Positions 1 through 6,752 of a stretch of 10,759 nt of DNA are shown here, in pieces. Made by a program: the position numbers and the translations under genes. The stretch is from CAYOFK01 sp964403185. Lineage in GTDB: Bacteria; Bacteroidota; Bacteroidia; Bacteroidales; VadinHA17. The stretch lies in assembly GCA_964403185.1 (NCBI GenBank), contig CAYOFK010000107.1:1-10759 (forward strand). The letters are read 5' to 3'. The notes under the pieces were generated by a model. The model had not been told where the DNA came from. It worked only from the letters and a program-made list of their open reading frames with translations, and made no database searches. Each line of letters begins with the position of its first letter. Position 1 is the stretch's first letter.

Positions 1-40
1 TGCAAAACTCCCGCCAAAACCTGCTTTTCGTGGTTCCGTT

Positions 41-92
41 ACCACGGGCTGCGTCTGCCTACGCTGCCGCTTCAGCGGACTTGCCCGTGGCT
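41..92 (+). repeat. REP-like palindrome, copy 1
   Basis: The outer arms CCACGGGC (42-49) and GCCCGTGG (83-90) are perfectly complementary. Inside is a second pairing possibility around CCGC-TTCA-GCGG. The 52-nt unit aligns along its length with the reverse complement of 201-254: both read ACCA-C/T-GGGC, T-C/T-C/T-GCCT, CGCT, GCT, GCGGAC, GCCC-A/G-TGGCT. Compensated outer-stem differences (ACGGGC/GCCCGT against ATGGGC/GCCCAT) suggest the fold matters rather than the exact bases. This resembles REP sequences spread by RAYT-type Y1 transposases; family assignment is inference. Confidence 0.7.
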
Positions 93-102
93 ATCTAAAT
101 TT

Positions 103-118
103 AACCCCGTCCGGGGTT
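103..118. repeat. Short GC-rich hairpin
   Basis: A perfect 6-bp stem AACCCC/GGGGTT encloses the 4-nt loop GTCC. It lies between the two REP-like units. No T-run follows on either strand, so it is not a classical intrinsic terminator. Confidence 0.5.
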
Positions 119-200
119 GGCATTTATTATTCACCCCTTGTAGCAGGGAAACCGACCGGTGATTGTACCCGGGACAGCCCCGAAGCGAGCAAAATCATTT

Positions 201-254
201 AGCCATGGGCGCCGTCCGCCGGAGCTTTAGCGCAGGCGGATAAAGCCCATGGTT
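201..254 (-). repeat. REP-like palindrome, copy 2 (inverted relative to copy 1)
   Basis: The outer arms CCATGGGC (203-210) and GCCCATGG (245-252) pair perfectly, and the inner arms TCCGCC (215-220) and GGCGGA (235-240) form a second 6-bp stem. Its reverse complement aligns with 41-92, so the two units are members of one family in opposite orientation, about 110 nt apart. That arrangement is typical of BIME/REPIN elements. It is non-coding and no gene is disrupted. Confidence 0.7.
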
Positions 255-335
255 TGGTGAAAACGATGAAAAGGTTTTGGCGCTGATTTTGCCAATGGGG
301 TGGAAATGAACGGGATGCATTAACTTCTGGTCACA

Positions 336-419
336 TACCCAGGCATTAAAATGCCTGTCTACTACCATTCAGTCCTTACAGGACGATAAGCAACAATACA
401 GATCAGTCTCGGAGAGACT
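336..419. repeat. Cluster of three small palindromes (intergenic repeat)
   Basis: Three consecutive inverted repeats are visible: AGGCAT-TAAA-ATGCCT (341-356), GTCC-TTACA-GGAC (372-384) and AGTCTC-GGA-GAGACT (405-419). The order TACCC, GGCAT hairpin, CCATTC, GTCC hairpin resembles compound repeats I have seen between genes in Bacteroidota genomes. Similar pieces recur at 3231-3249 and 3408-3427 in this window. Function is unknown; they could form transcript-end or mRNA-protecting structures. Confidence 0.6.
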
Positions 420-432
420 TACAGATAGTAGC

Positions 433-568
433 CAGGGGCTGTCTCAAAAGCAACCTAATGGCATCATTCCGTACTTGATACGGAATCTTTGTAATGTGAA
501 AATCAGGCTCTTATGGATTCCTGCTTTCGCAGGAATGATATGTAATCTGACTTTTGATACAGCCCCTG
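433..568. mobile_element. MITE-like 136-bp element with 18-bp terminal inverted repeats
   Basis: The left end at 433-450 (CAGGGGCTGTCTCAAAAG) is the reverse complement of the right end at 551-568 with a single mismatch. Inside are two perfect 8-bp-stem hairpins: ATTCCGTA-CTTGA-TACGGAAT (466-486) and ATTCCTGC-TTTC-GCAGGAAT (517-536). The element has no coding capacity. Seventeen bases of the right end recur exactly at 3383-3399. I see no clear target-site duplication. A nonautonomous transposable element is the best reading; a structured RNA or a recombination site is possible. Confidence 0.6.
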
Positions 569-660
569 TTCCAGATTGTAAGGCATAAAGACATTCCGTT
601 GGACCATAATAGTGTGATTCTGGCGCACGGATGCCAAATTGTTACCTGGATAAATATTTG

Positions 661-1659
661 TCAGATATCTGTAGAACGACTATTCCCTCCCGGCCGGCAT
701 TTTGGATTTGAATTTTGGGATTTATTTGGAACTTGAGTCCTGGAATTTGAGGTTTTGACGGCCCTGTGCAGGCTTGTATAATAGCCCAGTTTATAAAACT
801 GGAACAAACCAATGGAAGGATTGGGCCCCAGGAGTTTTTTTTCAAGGGCCTTAAATGTTTTCGTATAGACCCAACGAACCGGTCCTGCCAATCGCATTTT
901 ATGTATTTTCCGGAACCACCGGATGAGCCGGATCTGCTGAAATAACAGAGCCGGTTCAATGATTTTCCCTGACAGCCTGTACAGGTTGTCCAGGCTGGAT
1001 CTGGTTTTCGCAATAAAACTTAATGCATCCTCCAATCCGCCATGTATCAAAGGGTTGTCGATATGTACAAGAGGAATCCCCGCGGCCATCAGATGCATAC
1101 CAAACACGGTGTCCTCATGTCCATACTCATACATATCTTCATTAAAGCTAAGTTTATCAAATACCGTCTTTCTGATAAAAAAGTTAAACGCACTGAACGA
1201 TCCGTAGGGATTTTTGTTTCTTTGTATGTATGACCGTTCCTCAACTTTCCGGCCATACCGCCATCTCAGTATCTGAGCCGGATTATCAGGTATGGTGGAT
1301 TGATAAGCCGTTCCACCCACAAGCACATCTGATTCATTCAGGGCCTTCAGGTAATTATCAATAAATTCAGGATTCCGCAATTGTGCATCTGCATCTATGA
1401 ACAAGAGCCAATCATGCTTAGCATTCCGGGCCAGATAGTTGCGCATTGCCGCCCTCCCTTTTCTGGTTTCCACTCTGAGAATGCGTACATTGCCAAGCTC
1501 TTCAACCTGCCTGTTTGACTTATAAACAGTGAGATCTGAGGCATCATCGCCAACCAATATCTCAAATTCAGATCCCGAAAGGTTGGCCTGATCGAACAGG
1601 TCGCGGACCAGGCGGACCACATCGCCATTGAAATTTGGTATTAAAATTGAGAAGTTCAT
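661..1659 (-). CDS. Glycosyltransferase family 2
   Basis: This 332-residue protein is probably a cytoplasmic or membrane-associated GT-A fold glycosyltransferase that moves a sugar from a nucleotide-sugar onto a surface polysaccharide or glycolipid; donor and acceptor cannot be read. It begins MNFSILIPNFNG, the usual first beta strand of the family, and shows DD at 38-39, DxD (Asp89-Ala-Asp91) for metal and nucleotide binding, and GHED at 180-183 where the catalytic base is expected. An upstream in-frame TTG (1677) exists, but ATG at 1659 fits the family start. No hydrophobic transmembrane segment is obvious. The last 25-30 residues are low-complexity (rich in Ser, Asn, Pro, Gln) and come from a degenerate ATTCCAA-like DNA repeat, so the functional protein may end near residue 302. 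It diverges from the TlpA-like gene and belongs to no visible glycan cluster. Confidence 0.85.
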   Translation of the reverse strand: MNFSILIPNFNGDVVRLVRDLFDQANLSGSEFEILVGDDASDLTVYKSNRQVEELGNVRILRVETRKGRAAMRNYLARNAKHDWLLFIDADAQLRNPEFIDNYLKALNESDVLVGGTAYQSTIPDNPAQILRWRYGRKVEERSYIQRNKNPYGSFSAFNFFIRKTVFDKLSFNEDMYEYGHEDTVFGMHLMAAGIPLVHIDNPLIHGGLEDALSFIAKTRSSLDNLYRLSGKIIEPALLFQQIRLIRWFRKIHKMRLAGPVRWVYTKTFKALEKKLLGPNPSIGLFQFYKLGYYTSLHRAVKTSNSRTQVPNKSQNSNPKCRPGGNSRSTDI

Positions 1660-1690
1660 TACAGGGATCAACGGCAAAATATTGCCCTTT

Positions 1691-1719
1691 TTGATTCATA
1701 AAATAACAAAGTATCTTTG
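1691..1719 (+). promoter_or_regulatory. Bacteroidota-type -33/-7 promoter for the TlpA-like gene
   Basis: TTG at 1691-1693 is followed by an 18-nt spacer and TATCTTTG at 1712-1719, matching the Bacteroidota consensus TTG-N17-23-TAnnTTTG. Transcription would start near 1725, leaving a leader of about 20 nt before the ATG at 1747. The -7 element lies in a perfect palindrome CAAAG-TAT-CTTTG (1707-1719) that could also be a protein-binding site or a feature of a divergent promoter for the glycosyltransferase gene. Confidence 0.6.
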
Positions 1720-1746
1720 TGCAATCCTAATTAAGTATTTATCAGA

Positions 1747-3171
1747 ATGAACCTATACCGGTCTGTAACAATATATCTTCTCCTGATTTTAATTGCTCTT
1801 TCGGGGTTCTCACAAGGGCATCATATTGAAATCACACTCCGCAACAGCCCTGATTCAACAATATTCCTTGCCTACCATTACGGGGATAAACAGTTTGTAA
1901 AGGACACCATAGCTGTAAATAGGAACGGCCAGGTGATCATTAGCGGAGAGGAACGGCTCGACGGAGGTGTGTATCTCATAGTTTTGTCCGGCATGCAGTA
2001 CTTTGAATTGCTTGTCGGAGAGGACCAGGATTTTTCCGTGGATGTTGATGTGAATGATTTTCTGGGGTCCATGAAATTTAAGGGATCCCCTGAAAATGAA
2101 GCCTTCCTGTCCTACCAGAAGTATTTGCAAAGGTATAATAAGAAGAACACTGAACTCTTCAGACTGCAATCAAAACTAAAGAACAAACCTGACTCACTAC
2201 AACTTGTCACCGGGCAGATAGAACAGAACAATGAGTCATTGAACAGCTATCTGGATACCATTCATGCAAGCTTTCCGGGATCGTTTTTAAGCGACCTGAT
2301 CCGTGCCATGACGCCTCCGCAGGTTCCTGATTTCGATCTCAGCCTGGCATCCAACCCTGATTCGGTTAAAATGGCCCGGACATATTTATTCCTGAGAGAT
2401 CATTATTTTGATAAAGTAAACTTCGGTAATGAAAACCTCATCAGAACACCCATCCTGCACAACAAGCTATACAACTACTTCAACAGGGTACTCATTCAAC
2501 GGCCTGATTCAATCATACCGCAGGTTGACCGGGTGATCCATATGGCAGAACAAAACGACCGGATGTTTCAGTATGTGATTGTATTTGCTTTAAACAATTT
2601 TATAGAAAGTAAGATCATGGGATTGGATGCCGTTTTTGTGGATGTTGCCGAAAAGTACTACCTCTCAGGCCGGGCTGAATGGGCGAATTCCGGGTACCTG
2701 GAAAAACTGAAGGAGCGGGTTCAAAAAATAAAGCCTAATTTAATTGGTGTCAGGGCAGCGGATCTTAAAATGGAAACTGTTTCCGGTGAATGGGTCTCCC
2801 TGCATGAAGTTGAAGCTGATTTCACGGTTCTGTATTTTTGGGAACCCAACTGCGGGTTTTGCAAAGAATCCACGCCCAGGTTGTACAGCTTATATGAAAA
2901 ATACAAGGACCGGGGACTTGCTGTATTTGCCGTTGACACCCAGGACAACCGCCAGGATTGGGAGAACTATCTGAACGAGCATGGCTATGACTGGATCAAT
3001 GCATGGGATCCGGACCGGCAAACCTATTTCAGGTTCTTTTTTGATGTTTACAGCACGCCCACTTTGTACCTGCTTGACAAGGATAAAACCATCATTGCAA
3101 AAAGGGTGGATGTGGAAGCGCTGGAAAATATGCTTGACAGGCTGATCAATCAAAAAGCAACCATTTACTAG
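1747..3171 (+). CDS. Periplasmic TlpA/ResA-like thiol-disulfide oxidoreductase with N-terminal DUF4369-like domain
   Basis: The 474-residue protein has a Sec signal peptide (hydrophobic residues about 7-20, no lipobox cysteine, cleavage probably near Gln23/Gly24). A beta-rich region resembling DUF4369 follows (about 26-115), with the typical 'gene product, GxV, FxG' pattern. A long helical region (about 116-325, possibly DUF5106-like) leads to a C-terminal thioredoxin-fold domain (about 333-470). The redox motif is WEPNCGFC with Cys369 and Cys372, and the cis-proline loop is YSTP (Pro438). Such Bacteroidota proteins reduce or rearrange disulfides of exported proteins; the specific partner is unknown. 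It has its own promoter, diverges from the glycosyltransferase gene, and converges with the btu operon across a 301-nt gap. A function for the periplasmic cysteines of the neighbouring exported proteins is possible but not shown. Confidence 0.87.
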   Translation: MNLYRSVTIYLLLILIALSGFSQGHHIEITLRNSPDSTIFLAYHYGDKQFVKDTIAVNRNGQVIISGEERLDGGVYLIVLSGMQYFELLVGEDQDFSVDVDVNDFLGSMKFKGSPENEAFLSYQKYLQRYNKKNTELFRLQSKLKNKPDSLQLVTGQIEQNNESLNSYLDTIHASFPGSFLSDLIRAMTPPQVPDFDLSLASNPDSVKMARTYLFLRDHYFDKVNFGNENLIRTPILHNKLYNYFNRVLIQRPDSIIPQVDRVIHMAEQNDRMFQYVIVFALNNFIESKIMGLDAVFVDVAEKYYLSGRAEWANSGYLEKLKERVQKIKPNLIGVRAADLKMETVSGEWVSLHEVEADFTVLYFWEPNCGFCKESTPRLYSLYEKYKDRGLAVFAVDTQDNRQDWENYLNEHGYDWINAWDPDRQTYFRFFFDVYSTPTLYLLDKDKTIIAKRVDVEALENMLDRLINQKATIY

Positions 3172-3230
3172 GGAGGTGTTTTACTTGAAAGAAGATGAAG
3201 GGCTGAAGCCCGGTGATGTTCCCGTTCATT

Positions 3231-3249
3231 ACCCCGGCATAAATGCCGG
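3231..3249. repeat. GGCAT palindrome, second copy of the intergenic repeat block
   Basis: CCGGCAT and ATGCCGG form a perfect 7-bp inverted repeat around AA. With the preceding TACCC it resembles the unit at 336-356 (TACCC, AGGCAT, ATGCCT). The stem bases differ between copies but stay complementary. Confidence 0.55.
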
Positions 3250-3382
3250 AGTTAGTCAGGGCCCGGTATCTGAGATGCGTATAACTAACTTCGTCCTTCC
3301 CGCCTGCCTTTTGGAAAAGTACGGCGGGCACTGTAGGGCGGAGTTGAAAAGTTCATCATTTAGAAAATAACAATAATAATCA

Positions 3383-3427
3383 CTTTTGATACAGCCCCTA
3401 CCTATTTCCATTCTGTCCCTCCGGGAC
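3383..3427. repeat. Orphan MITE end plus GTCCC palindrome
   Basis: CTTTTGATACAGCCCCT at 3383-3399 is identical over 17 nt to the right terminal repeat of the element at 433-568, but no matching left end is nearby, so this looks like a solo end or decayed copy. Just after it, CCATTCTGTCC (3408-3418) leads into GTCCC-TCC-GGGAC (3415-3427), related to CCATTCAGTCC and its hairpin at 365-384. Confidence 0.6.
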
Positions 3428-3472
3428 GGGTATTGATCTGCCTGTGTTTTCGGTATTGCAGCACCCGAATTA

Positions 3473-4489
3473 TTAAAAAAGGCTTCTCAGGAGATCATAT
3501 ATTGATGTGTAAACCTGTTTTTCAGACCCTCTGATGAGCCGCCATTCAGGCACTTTTCCCTTATAAACACATTGAACGGCAGCCATGTTGCTGCCCCTGG
3601 CCAAAACCTTGAATCCCTTTCGTTCCAGGGCATTTTTTGTCCACAAGTACAGATCCCCTTCTGCGCGCAGGGTAATTTCTTTCTCAAATGTCTGTGGAAA
3701 AATAAACCTTCCCTCTTTCCTGTCGAGGCGGATTTCACTATCCTTAAACATCCGGTTAAAAACATCCTGAAGAACAAGATCTTCAGGACTGCCCTGGAAA
3801 ACCCGCCGACCTGTCATCATCCATATCTTATCTACTTCATGAAGGATGAGGTTCAGATCATGTGTGGAAAAAATAACGACTTTATCCTGCGTTTTTGCAA
3901 GGGATTTCAGAAGTTGCAGGATTTCAACCCGGTTAGGAAGATCCAGGAAAGCAGTAGGTTCATCAAGAATTAATATTTCAGTATCCTGGGCTATGGCCCG
4001 GGCAATCATAACACGTTGTCGTTCCCCATCTGAAATTTCATTTAGGTTTTTCATTCTGATTGTCTGCAAATGCACGGTTTCGATGGCTGCCTCTATGGCT
4101 TGTTTATCCTCAACCGACAGGCGGTCCATCCAGTTTGTATGCGGGATCCGGCCCAGGGTCACCAGTTGTTCCACAGATAAATTACCTGCCCGTACAGGTT
4201 CGGTAGAAACGAATGCCAGAGTACGGCTTCTTTCATGCCGTGAAAAATCAGTCAGATGTTTGCCTTCCCATGAGATGGAACCGTGCAAGGGTTTTTGAAT
4301 AAACATTAATGTTCTTAACAGGGTGCTTTTCCCAACTCCATTCCGTCCGATCAAAGCAACAAGTTCACCCTTAAACGCCTCAAGTGAGATCCCTGAGAAC
4401 AGGGACCGGAGATGTTTTTTTGGCTTGCCGAAACCTATCTCAAGATCCTTGATCAGTAATGTGCCGGTTGTTTCCATATCATGTATCAT
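3473..4489 (-). CDS. btuD: ABC transporter ATP-binding protein of corrinoid/FecE type (BtuD-like), with C-terminal extension
   Basis: This 338-residue cytoplasmic ATPase would drive import through the adjacent permease. Walker A is GRNGVGKST (48-56), the signature is ISDGERQR (152-159, with D in place of the usual first G of LSGGE), Walker B is ILILDEP (172-178) and the H-loop is STHD with His210. The Q-loop position reads FVSTEP (93-98), with no glutamine, which is unusual for ABC ATPases in general; I recall similar variants in Bacteroidota homologues. Residues from about 255 to 338 form an additional C-terminal region beyond the usual roughly 250-residue length, with no domain I can name. 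The ATG at 4489 overlaps the permease stop by four bases (ATGA), giving translational coupling. It is the last gene of the operon. FecE or HmuV-like substrates remain possible. Confidence 0.8.
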   Translation of the reverse strand: MIHDMETTGTLLIKDLEIGFGKPKKHLRSLFSGISLEAFKGELVALIGRNGVGKSTLLRTLMFIQKPLHGSISWEGKHLTDFSRHERSRTLAFVSTEPVRAGNLSVEQLVTLGRIPHTNWMDRLSVEDKQAIEAAIETVHLQTIRMKNLNEISDGERQRVMIARAIAQDTEILILDEPTAFLDLPNRVEILQLLKSLAKTQDKVVIFSTHDLNLILHEVDKIWMMTGRRVFQGSPEDLVLQDVFNRMFKDSEIRLDRKEGRFIFPQTFEKEITLRAEGDLYLWTKNALERKGFKVLARGSNMAAVQCVYKGKVPEWRLIRGSEKQVYTSIYDLLRSLF

Positions 4490-5556
4490 GAAAATGCAGT
4501 GATCTCTTTTCTCCTGATGAGAATCCAGATAATGACAGGGATCCCTATCAGGGCAGTGACTGAATTAATGGGTAATATATGGTCCGAACCCGGCAGCTGT
4601 GAGAATACATCACTCACAAGTAATAAGGAGGCTCCGATTAAGAAGGATCCAGGAATCAGAATTTTATGGTTTGCCGTACTGAATAACATCCTTGCCAGGT
4701 GAGGCACTACAATGCCCAGAAACCCTATTGGCCCGCAAAATGCGGTAACACTGCCTGCCAGGATGGATGTGCTGATGAATATAACGGACCGGATCATTTT
4801 TGGATTCAGGCCAAGAGTCCGGGCATAATCCTCACCAAGCAGCATGGCATTTAACAGCCTGGTGGATAAAATTGTTATGATCAGAGCTGTAATGATGGTA
4901 ATGGAAAAGACCCGGAGTTGGTCAGGGGTTACATTACCCAGGCTGCCCATAGTCCACACAATGAAGGATTTCAATAAAGATTCTGTGCTGAAGTATTGCA
5001 GGATTGCTACCAGGGCCGTAGCGATACTGCCAAACAAGATCCCAAGTATGAGAATGGTCATGACATTCTTTATTCGAACAGATACAAGCAGGATCAGGAG
5101 CAGCAAAAATCCGGCGCCCAGAGTGGCGGCAACAACAAGTGCCCAGGCGCCAAAAACAGCATCGGAGACAATGAGTCCGGAAAAACCCAAAACAAGCAAG
5201 GCGACCCCCAGGCTGGCCCCTGAGCTGATCCCAAGAACATAGGGTCCGGCCAGAGGATTTCTGAAAATGGTTTGCATCTGAAGGCCGCTAACCGACAATG
5301 CTGCGCCTGCCAGTAAGGCGGTGAGAGTCCGGGGAACCCTGAATTCGGTTATGATGATCCGCCACTGTTCAGGACCCGTATAAGATCCTGAGATGATTTG
5401 AAAAACAGACTTTAAAGGCACTTTTACAGACCCCAGGAACAGGTCCAGAACCGCAAGTACTGCCGTTGCCATGATGAGCCCCCCGATCAGCAAGCTATGT
5501 GATTGTTGCCAGCCGGTGCGGTATGTGGTGTTTTTCATTCCGTTTTTATTCATCAT
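4486..5556 (-). CDS. btuC: FecCD-family ABC permease (BtuC-like)
   Basis: This 356-residue integral inner-membrane protein would form the channel of a type II importer. It has about nine to ten hydrophobic segments, close to the ten of BtuC. Family hallmarks are present: the stretch around GAALSVSGLQMQTIFRNPLA (84-103) followed by GISSGASLG (109-117); GPIGFLGIVVPHLAR (275-289), the coupling-loop area that meets the ATPase; and LPINSVTALIGIP near 328-340 before the final helix. I start it at ATG 5556, which overlaps the btuF stop as ATGA; the longer reading from GTG at 5577 would overlap btuF by 25 nt. It also overlaps btuD by ATGA. Family members move corrinoids, heme or ferric siderophores; the corrinoid reading comes from neighbouring btuG and btuB. 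Confidence 0.85.
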   Translation of the reverse strand: MMNKNGMKNTTYRTGWQQSHSLLIGGLIMATAVLAVLDLFLGSVKVPLKSVFQIISGSYTGPEQWRIIITEFRVPRTLTALLAGAALSVSGLQMQTIFRNPLAGPYVLGISSGASLGVALLVLGFSGLIVSDAVFGAWALVVAATLGAGFLLLLILLVSVRIKNVMTILILGILFGSIATALVAILQYFSTESLLKSFIVWTMGSLGNVTPDQLRVFSITIITALIITILSTRLLNAMLLGEDYARTLGLNPKMIRSVIFISTSILAGSVTAFCGPIGFLGIVVPHLARMLFSTANHKILIPGSFLIGASLLLVSDVFSQLPGSDHILPINSVTALIGIPVIIWILIRRKEITAFS

Positions 5557-6737
5557 TTCAGCTCCTGATAGTACCACAACTCATGACCGGGAATCAACTC
5601 CGGGTGCAGAATGCTTATCAGATCCCTGAGGATCAGATGCGGATGTGTAATGCCTGATTCCCAATAATCATTCCCTCCTGTTTCATTCATTCTGAGGTTG
5701 TTGTTAAATACTTTATTATTCACAAGAGGCGGGAAATACTCAAATCGTTTATCCCTGTTTATCAAGTCCTTAACCGAACCGGCTGTTCCCGGATTGATCC
5801 AGAACTCTGCATGACCCGCCTTTTCAAAGACAGATTCCATATCCATGGGGACAGCCTTATCAGAGATCAGGTCATTCCACAGATAGGTGCCGCCGGCATC
5901 TGAAATAAACCGGGCCAAAACCGTATTATTTCCGGGTACATACCAAATATCTTTCCAGGGCAAACCGGTCATTACTACAGGCCTCTCAGACAGTGGGTCA
6001 ATCATGGTTTTCAAAGCATTGTAAGAATGTGCAATGGAATCGAACCAGTGATCAGCCAGGGCATCTTCACAAAAAAAAGCTGCCATAAACTTTATCCATT
6101 CCAGTTTTCCAAGAGGATCCTCCTCCATGTATTCTCCGTTTAAAACCACCGGAATATTCAGGTCATTCAAGCGGTTAACAAAACCTGTGATCTCATTTTC
6201 AATACCATAGGTAACCACCAAATCAGGTTTGACAGCCACAAGTTTTTCAAAATTCAACTCCCGGTCGTATCCGATATCAGCAATAGATCCGTTATCCACC
6301 CCATTCCTGATAAACCGGTTCGATATCAGCTTCCCTCCTGATATTCCTGTCAAGGTATTGAGTTTGCCAAGCTTTTCAAGAAAGGCAATATGAGTGGTTG
6401 AAGTACACACTACCCTTTCAACGGGAACGCTGACCACTGTTCCAAGCCTGTAGAGCGAGTCATCCACAGGGGCATCCCGTGGAACAAGTACATATCTGAA
6501 CCGGACCTCATGGGCTCCCTGCCATGGCTTCAGTACTTCAATAACTTTAGCTCCTTGTATTTCATAGATCCGGAAACCTGTAGCTTTTCTAACAGTGTTT
6601 GAAGAAAGGTTGGCGTTCAGATATGTACCGGATACCGGATCATTCCGTAAACTGCAGGCTGTTGTAAACAAAAAACCAACAATACACAGATATATTATGG
6701 TTGCCAAATGGCATGGATTTTTTGCACCTCCAATCAT
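5553..6737 (-). CDS. btuF: Periplasmic substrate-binding lipoprotein, FecB/BtuF family
   Basis: The 394-residue protein has a lipoprotein signal ending LFTTAC, with Cys28 as the probable lipidated residue. The -3 Thr is a loose lipobox. No acidic surface-export signal follows the cysteine, which fits a periplasm-facing location. Residues about 50-105 form an N-terminal beta-rich segment before the binding-protein fold starts at VERVVCTSTTHIAFLEKLG (about 106-124). Typical PF01497 features follow: IADIGY, NFEKLVAVKPDLVVTYG, and a C-terminal VFNNNLRMNETGGNDYWESG stretch, which I recall from Bacteroidota members of this family. It would deliver ligand from the TonB-dependent receptor to BtuCD. 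The ATG lies 15 nt after the protease stop with an AGGAG ribosome-binding site. Ligand identity (corrinoid, heme or iron chelate) cannot be read from the protein alone. Confidence 0.8.
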   Translation of the reverse strand: MIGGAKNPCHLATIIYLCIVGFLFTTACSLRNDPVSGTYLNANLSSNTVRKATGFRIYEIQGAKVIEVLKPWQGAHEVRFRYVLVPRDAPVDDSLYRLGTVVSVPVERVVCTSTTHIAFLEKLGKLNTLTGISGGKLISNRFIRNGVDNGSIADIGYDRELNFEKLVAVKPDLVVTYGIENEITGFVNRLNDLNIPVVLNGEYMEEDPLGKLEWIKFMAAFFCEDALADHWFDSIAHSYNALKTMIDPLSERPVVMTGLPWKDIWYVPGNNTVLARFISDAGGTYLWNDLISDKAVPMDMESVFEKAGHAEFWINPGTAGSVKDLINRDKRFEYFPPLVNNKVFNNNLRMNETGGNDYWESGITHPHLILRDLISILHPELIPGHELWYYQELK

Positions 6738-6750
6738 TGCCCTGTCTCCT
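6738..6750 (-). promoter_or_regulatory. Shine-Dalgarno site for btuF
   Basis: On the minus strand AGGAG (6746-6750) lies 8 nt before the ATG at 6737, within the 15-nt gap after the protease stop. A clear Shine-Dalgarno is uncommon in Bacteroidota; here it supports both the chosen start and continuous transcription from the protease gene. Confidence 0.55.
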
Positions 6751-6752
6751 GT

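Larger units (their letters stand above)
1..660. other. Gene-free island rich in palindromic repeats
   Basis: No convincing coding region is seen here; the only open frame reaching into it (554-736, plus) starts inside a repeat and runs antisense to the glycosyltransferase gene. The stretch consists mainly of short inverted repeats: two related REP-like palindromes in opposite orientation, a 16-nt GC-rich hairpin, a cluster of three small palindromes, and a 136-bp element with 18-bp inverted ends. Positions 569-660 show nothing I can name. No transposase or RAYT gene is visible in the window, so these elements would have to be mobilised, if at all, from elsewhere in the genome. Confidence 0.75.
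3172..3472. other. Gene-free convergent intergenic region with repeats
   Basis: This gap lies between two convergent genes (TlpA-like and btuD). The short open frame at 3176-3370 is built from repeat sequence and has no credible start signal or domain. Inverted repeats include GGGC-TGAA-GCCC (3200-3211), CCGGCAT-AA-ATGCCGG (3234-3249) and CCCGCC/GGCGGG (3299-3304 with 3323-3328). A 17-nt match to the MITE end (3383-3399) and GTCCC-TCC-GGGAC (3415-3427) also occur. No hairpin followed by a T-run is seen on either strand, so no intrinsic terminator is called, although the hairpins could act as transcript ends. Confidence 0.65.

Noticed and set aside
336..419. CRISPR array
   Set aside because: The palindromes differ from each other, are not evenly spaced and there are no direct repeats with unique spacers; no cas gene is present.
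554..736. 60-codon open frame on the plus strand
   Set aside because: It starts inside the terminal repeat of the 136-bp element and runs antisense to the glycosyltransferase gene; no domain or start signal is seen.
3176..3370. 64-codon open frame after the TlpA-like gene
   Set aside because: It consists of palindromic repeat sequence and its translation has no recognisable protein character. The GGAGG just before it falls immediately after the previous stop and is too weak as evidence.
3449..3469. Possible intrinsic terminator after btuD (TTCGG...CCGAA)
   Set aside because: The stem is only 5 bp with an 11-nt loop, and no T-run follows on either strand.
3473..6737. Iron-siderophore (fec/fhu) or heme (hmu) importer
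   Set aside because: Not excluded by the FecBCD-type genes themselves, but the BtuG-like propeller directly after a BtuB-like receptor in the same operon favours corrinoids.
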